Of a stretch of 64,000 nucleotides of DNA, positions 59,301 to 64,000 are shown piece after piece. The notes under the pieces were generated by a model, which made no database searches, was not told the origin of the DNA, and saw only the letters and a list, made by a program, of their open reading frames with translations. The translations under genes and the position numbers were made by a program. The number at the start of each line of letters is the position of its first letter. The stretch's first letter is position 1. The stretch is from Saururus chinensis (Eukaryota > Streptophyta > Magnoliopsida > Piperales > Saururaceae): the NCBI GenBank assembly GCA_035235625.1, contig CP141149.1, positions 8,090,893 to 8,154,892 of the forward strand, written 5' to 3'.

Positions 59301-60880
59301 GTAACGAACGTGTGGCCCTGGACAGAGAGTGTATAACCTGAGCACACACCCCTGCACTCTGGAGATGCTTGTCGTTGCCAATCAGCACATCAAATGGTTT
59401 AGAGTCCGATAGAAAACAACCCAACCGATGGGCTACCTTGTCGTTAATAAAGTTATGAGTAGACCCACTATCGATCAAGATAGCCACCTGCTCCTGCTTT
59501 AGGTAATACTGTACTCGCATCGTGTGTGGAGTGAATGCCCCCGAAAATGCATGGACTAAAATTTTGGGCAACACGTCCTCCGGTGCAAACGAATCAACTC
59601 CAGCCCCTCCATCACTATCCTCTTCTACCTCCTCCACGAGAAGACTGCCCTTAACCGAACAGCGGTGCCCGGGAACAAACTTCTTGTCACAGCGGAAGCA
59701 CAACCCCTTTGATCGGCGCTCTTCCATCTAGGCTGGAGTAAGACGTTGGACAAACTAGTTGGCCGGTGCGGTTTGTTGGCCAGGTCGGCCTGCTGCCACG
59801 TTGCTAGTGGACACCGGTAGTGGGTTGGCACTTAGGATAGGCTGCAGCATAGGTCCAAGACACCCACCTCTGCATTGCCTAGTCAGCTTCTCTTCCTCGA
59901 TGGGCAAGGTGCACGACGTCCCTCATACTGACGCAAGGGAAGTGTAGCATTTCCTCAGAGATTTCAGGCTTTAGACCATGCTTGAATGTGCCCACCAAGG
60001 CAGCCACCGGCCAATCAGGGAGTCAGTTGGCCACCTTCATAAACTCTATATGGTATGCACAGACGGTGGTGGTCTAGCGCAGGGTGGACAACATCTCTTT
60101 GAAGTCCTAGAATTTATTCGGCCCAAACTGAATGTAGAGCTCGTCGGAGAAGGCTGCCTAGTGGGGTAGCACACCTCTTTTTAGAAACTCTAGAACCAAA
60201 CTGAAGCTTCCCCATCGAGGTGGAAGACAGCGATGAGTAGACGTTCAACCTCAGAATGCACCCCTTGGTAGGCAAAGAACTTTTCTGCCTTGTACAGCCA
60301 TTCCACAGGATCATCATCACCATTATAGTGGGGAAACTGTAGGCAAGCCAAACGGGGTTCAGTCCCCCCGTGTTGTCCACCATGATGTCCGGGATACTCG
60401 TCCCACTCCTCCTTTGTGTCATGGAACTAATTTTGTGGGGCGGCATCATAGGGACATTTTCTTGAACACCCGGTATGCCTCGCATGTCCCAGGCCTGGTG
60501 CCTCCCCTCCAGCGCTTGATTGCCAGCGCCAAATCGTGTCAGACCTGGGAATACCCTCGCGTCGATGCCTGCCAGTGCTAGGGGTCAGGGAGGGTCGGGG
60601 AGGGAGGCTGCAATGGCCCGCCCTTCTCTTGGGCAGTGGGGGACGGCCCAGGAAGGATGGGTGCTACGTGCGCAGCCAGGAGTTGTGCATGCGCCTTGTT
60701 CTTCGCCTCCATACTTGTCATACGCACGTTCATGGTCTGCAACGCAACCATGATTTCTAACAGTGTGGCTTCAATTGCAGCAAGAACGGCCTTCGGGCTG
60801 TTCGCTGACGCTGAGGTAGGGACCTCCTTCTCCGAAGGAATCTCAAGGACGATGACAGCTTGTTTGCCTCGAGCCATGGC
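56351..60880 (-). pseudogene. Chromovirus gag-pol coding region (fossil)
   Basis: Approximate domain spans on the minus strand: gag 60.88-59.65 kb (starts MARGKQAVIVLEIPSEKEV; zinc knuckle LCFRCDKKFVPGHRC near 59.69); protease 59.5-59.25 kb (VAILIDSGSTHNFIND); reverse transcriptase 59.0-58.35 kb (RKKDGSWLFCVDYRALNAIT, MPFGLTNTPSTLQFLM, FFDD); RNase H about 57.97-57.75 kb (IRTDHQPLKYFLEQR); integrase about 57.5-56.65 kb (SMDFVEALPMVQGKS, VVDRLSKYAHL, YHPQMDEQTEVVN); then HPIFHVSRLRRF and a chromodomain-like start (VLEKR..., EDLISWQ) at the Athila junction. The remaining end of that region lies at 46693-46620. Broken in several places. Confidence 0.88.
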
Positions 60881-60894
60881 CGGGGATCATAAAT

Positions 60895-60906
60895 GCTCTG
60901 ATACCA
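60895..60906 (-). other. Chromovirus primer binding site (initiator tRNA-Met)
   Basis: Minus strand TGGTATCAGAGC, one base from the LTR end. It is the standard primer site of many plant LTR elements. Confidence 0.9.
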
Positions 60907-60907
60907 A

Positions 60908-61290
60908 TGATGTGCTTGGTGAAGGCACAATTGATATCAAGGAGTATTCATGAAGTCAAAGGGGAGAAACAAGGAAGAAAGGGGAGAAGTCTGAGTAATT
61001 TCAATAGCATACTGTCAAACAAGAGAGGATTGCCCCATATAGGGGACGACCAGTTACCTAGGGAGTTGTGCCTAACCCAAAGTAGGCCAGTCCGGTTCCC
61101 TAGGTGAACCCGCCAGTTAGTGATTCAGCTAGCCTGGGCCACTAATTGAACCAATACAGTTTTACATCCAAATACCAAACCAAAGCAAATACTAAACTAT
61201 TACAATAATAAATAGTTTAATGCAACTACGTAAAAGCAATAAAGTAGAGTCTAGGGGAGTCCTCTGAGAGATTGGTCATTGTGCACAACA
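60908..61290 (-). repeat. Chromovirus LTR (element 5' LTR)
   Basis: TGATGTGCTTGG...TGTGCACAACA, followed by the target duplication TCTAC (61291-61295). Confidence 0.92.
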
Positions 61291-61295
61291 TCTAC

Positions 61296-63330
61296 CCACA
61301 TCTTAAGAAGGAAAATCTTAATCTAAGGTATAATCACTCAATCTCTACTATGTTTCCTTTTATTTTTACCCTAAAATCCCATGTTCTTCACCATGTAAAT
61401 GGGATTATAGATTTTCCTCTTGCCAAGTTCATTATTTTACCCATGATTTTGAAGCTCTAAATTTAGATTTCTTGCTTCTACACTTGTGATTTTCGTTTTG
61501 AGCACAAGAGAGTGATAGATCTATTACCTATTAGTTGTTTTGAGTCTTTATCTAGTGGAAAGGTTGAATTTTTGCTTAAGGGTAAGGTAACCTAATTTGT
61601 TGGGTATGGTTTCTTTAAGCTTTGGAAGTGATTCAAGGGTTTACAAACTTGTTTGAGGTAAGAGGTTTTTTTTTGATGGGGTATAAACACTATGTTTGTG
61701 GGTGAAATCATGTTCTTGAAGCTTATAGATGAGTGAATTTAAATCTTTTTAAATTAATGATTTAATGTTGTTTTTAATGAATATGCATGAGAAATGTTAG
61801 ATTTATCATGTCTTAGGGTTAGACAATGATTATATGAAGTTTCATAAAGTTTTGTGAATTTTTGGAGTGAATTCGATTCGGTTTTAAGCATAAAAAAGAA
61901 TAATTTTCTTTTTATTTTGGACCTATTATTCGATCACCCTTTCGAGTTGATCAAATGGCCAACCGATCGATCAGCTGGACAAGTGGATCGATCGTCCAAA
62001 TGGTGGAATTGAATCTCTTCATTCCCAATCGAAGGTTGCACATGAAATTACTATATGTTGATATTTAAGCTGCATTTTGATAATTTCTTCATGATTAATT
62101 CATGTCACTAATAGAATATGACTATGCTAAAGTATGTTTGCTTGCACATGCTACATTAATTATATATTAACTATGTTCTACGTGTTTTAGCTTATTTATG
62201 AACATGACCAAACATATATTTATGCTTACTTACACTTACATGATCTTATGCATATTAGGATTGATTAATGTATGACTACTTATGTTTGCATATATTTAAC
62301 ATTAATTATTCACGTATATATCATGTTACATGCAGAAAAATAATAATTTATTAAGCCACAATTAACTATTTTTAACCATGGTTAGCAATTGTGTATCGTA
62401 GTTTTCCAGATGAGTAGTATCGGAGATTAATTAAATCAATTTTTTGTCTAATAGGTGGGATTTTCTATCCTATGGGCAATGTTTTCTCTTATGAAAGGGC
62501 AGGTTTTCTCTTCAGGTGAGAAGAACGGAATGCTAAAATAAGAAAATGATTAATACACTTCTAGACTAAGAATTTAGATTGGTTGTTTGTGCGCATAGGC
62601 TAACTAGGTTCATTTCTAGTTAAGATATGCCAATCTATTTAGGTTTTCCTTTTGAAGGAATTTCAGGATAAACAGAGCTGCTTATGCTTCAACTAGAGTG
62701 AATAAAACTAATATATTTATGTTTATTAACATGAGTATTATGTAGGAATAATTATGCTTATATTTACACAGATTTTATATAGAATATAATATTTAATTAT
62801 ACATAATATATATGAATTATAATACTTATTTATGTAAAATATATATTAATTGGGATACTTATTCACGGAGGATGTGCATATGAATTATGATACTTTAATA
62901 AATACACAGTTTATATATATAAATTATAAGATACAGTTGAGACATGATGCACATATGTTATTTATTAATACGTGATACATAAATAAGATTTTCATAGGTT
63001 ATATGTGCGTGGGAATGGACGACAAAGGGTGTGCAGGGCGATAAAGCCGTGTAGAGTGAGGAGGCCTTTCGGAGCGAGGGAGAGGGGGGTACAGACAACA
63101 AGAATGCTATGTGGATTGGAGGAGACGGCCGAAGTATTTTTTGTTAGAACTTCGAGTTCCTCCGGTAGATAACGTCTTGTTCCTGCTCGAGTAGCCAACT
63201 TCTCATGTGCGTGCGTGGCTCTACTTTGGCAATTTTATAAGGCCTGCGGACATTCTTAGTACATGAAGTGACTGCATGCCTATTTTGGTAAAATTTGCTT
63301 TGGTTGCGAGAAAAACCGCGGACTAGAGCG
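61296..63330. other. Older AT-rich sequence, then a GC-richer patch
   Basis: 61300-62450 continues the sequence interrupted at 46200. It includes TCGATCG/GATCGATC-rich text (61929-62000). 62700-62990 is very AT-rich. From 63000 the composition becomes GC-richer (GTGTGCAGGGCGATAAAGCC). No gene is supported. The GC-rich part is probably the upstream region of the gene start that follows. Confidence 0.4.
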
Positions 63331-63344
63331 TTATGCCCATCCCC

Positions 63345-64000
63345 CAACTATTTATCCCGATTCCTATCCTCCTTCTTTCGCCTTCATCTGCCCTCGTCTC
63401 CCTCAGCCATCTCATTCATTCCGCCGCTCGTCTGTCGCTAAGATCGCCTTCCACCGATCTCCGCTTGCTGCCCCCAAGTACAGGTATGACATTCTTCACT
63501 GCCCCTTGTCCCGTCTTCTTCTTCTTCTTCTTCCATCGATATCTCTGGATCCGCCAGCTTTGCTGCCCACTGTCCCTAAATTCCACCGGCTGCCATATCT
63601 CCCTTTCTGCATCTCGCAATACCATATCCTCCCCCAGCTTCTCCCTTTCTGCAGCTCGCAACACCAGTTGCCGGCTGCAAGTAAACCAACGTGTCTGGTG
63701 TCGTCGCCCCACTCCTCCTCACAGCCAATCTTGAACAAGCCCAGAGCCCTGCGATCATTCATTCTTCACACTCTTCCTCCCTTAGGCCAGCGCCAGCGCC
63801 AGCGCCAGCGCTTGCCTCTTTTCTGCATATCAAAATTCATGCTTGTCTTTTAATAGCTCTGTTTGGGTTGGTAATGTTCACTGCCGGCTTTTTAAAAAAC
63901 CGGAGTAACTGGAATCTTTTCGTCTGTCTTTCTATGGTTCCAATTTTATTTTAGCAAATAGTGTGTCTTTGTTAGTATTCAGAACTGGGATATAAACTGC
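63345..64000 (+). other. Putative 5' leader and first exon of a host gene running off the window
   Basis: A TATA-like ACTATTTATCC (63347-63357) is followed by a C/T-rich leader (TCCTCCTTCTTTCGCC, CATCTGCCCTCGTCTCCCTC) like those of plant housekeeping genes, a splice donor CAG|GTATGA at 63483/63484, then more C/T-rich sequence with a (CTT)n run (63513-63532) and a (CCAGCG)n run (63787-63812). Several overlapping short frames are open, but none shows a known protein, so the coding start probably lies beyond the window. Confidence 0.4.
63787..63812. repeat. CCAGCG hexamer microsatellite
   Basis: About four copies of CCAGCG, in the putative leader. Confidence 0.9.

Larger units (their letters stand above)
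46201..61290 (-). mobile_element. Ty3/Gypsy chromovirus fossil, minus strand, with nested Athila
   Basis: Two 383-bp LTRs (46201-46583 and 60908-61290), both TGATGTGC...GTGCACAACA, flanked by TCTAC on each side. The primer site on the minus strand is TGGTATCAGAGC (60906-60895), complementary to initiator tRNA-Met. Coding parts in order: gag with a zinc knuckle (CFRCDKKFVPGHRC), protease, reverse transcriptase, RNase H, integrase and a C-terminal chromodomain-like region. Short LTRs and the knuckle wording suggest a Reina-like chromovirus. By eye the LTRs differ at about 24 of 383 sites (about 6%), an age of perhaps a few million years under usual plant rates. The coding part is broken in several places, and an Athila element (46694-56350) sits in the chromodomain region. 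Confidence 0.9.

Noticed and set aside
56500-60760. Several plus-strand frames of 60-105 codons across the chromovirus
   Set aside because: They are shadows of the minus-strand gag-pol coding region.
62990-63350. GC-richer patch considered as organelle DNA or an RNA gene
   Set aside because: I recognise no rRNA, tRNA or plastid gene wording in it.
1-64000. tRNA genes
   Set aside because: Only retrotransposon primer sites complementary to tRNA-Asp and tRNA-Met were seen; I found no full tRNA gene by eye, though a covariance-model scan would be more reliable.

Overview
This window is nuclear DNA from a flowering plant, strongly AT-rich and dominated by transposable elements. The signs are plant-type Ty3/Gypsy elements (an Athila-lineage element with a tRNA-Asp primer site and a chromovirus with a tRNA-Met primer site), En/Spm (CACTA) transposons with Tnp2- and Ptta-type transposase genes, and fragments of typical plant genes (PPR protein, Pumilio 23, receptor kinase, MUCI70-like DUF616 protein, ABCG transporter). 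I cannot name the species.

Layout. 1-4.5 kb: AT-rich DNA followed by a solo LTR (1101-4472, target duplication AGTTA) holding a 57-bp minisatellite. 4.5-8 kb: the only host gene that looks whole, a two-exon gene on the minus strand for a small secreted six-cysteine peptide (7284 down to 6323) with a TATA box. 8.1-11.6 kb: a CACTA end remnant, made of an array of AGCGACGCTT-type subterminal repeats followed by a 350-475 bp period tandem repeat. 14.0-14.9 kb: a Copia fossil that meets an inverted second Copia copy. That second copy was split by CACTA-1 (15002-24303, target duplication ATA), which has its own TTTGCGACAAA-type subterminal repeats, a Ptta-type exon pair, captured host gene pieces (including a duplicated PPR end) and a three-fold amplified hAT-type MITE. 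25.7-46.1 kb: a second solo LTR (25740-46116), split by the 17.6-kb CACTA-2 (26883-44490, target duplication ATT). CACTA-2 carries both transposase genes on the minus strand and intron-bearing fragments of at least five unrelated host genes. 46.2-61.3 kb: a minus-strand chromovirus with 383-bp LTRs (target duplication TCTAC), into which a plus-strand Athila-type element (46694-56350, 1196-bp LTRs) inserted. 61.3-64 kb: AT-rich older sequence, then a C/T-rich segment that looks like the first exon and leader of a gene running off the window.

How it fits together. The elements sit inside one another with target duplications that still match, so the insertion order can be read: old repeat, then a solo LTR and a chromovirus beside each other, then CACTA-2 inside the solo LTR and Athila inside the chromovirus. 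By-eye LTR divergence (about 6% for the chromovirus, about 3% for Athila) agrees with this order. The most notable object is CACTA-2, a large transposon with recognisable transposase genes and a cargo of host gene pieces in both orientations, including consecutive exons of the DNA polymerase epsilon exonuclease domain.
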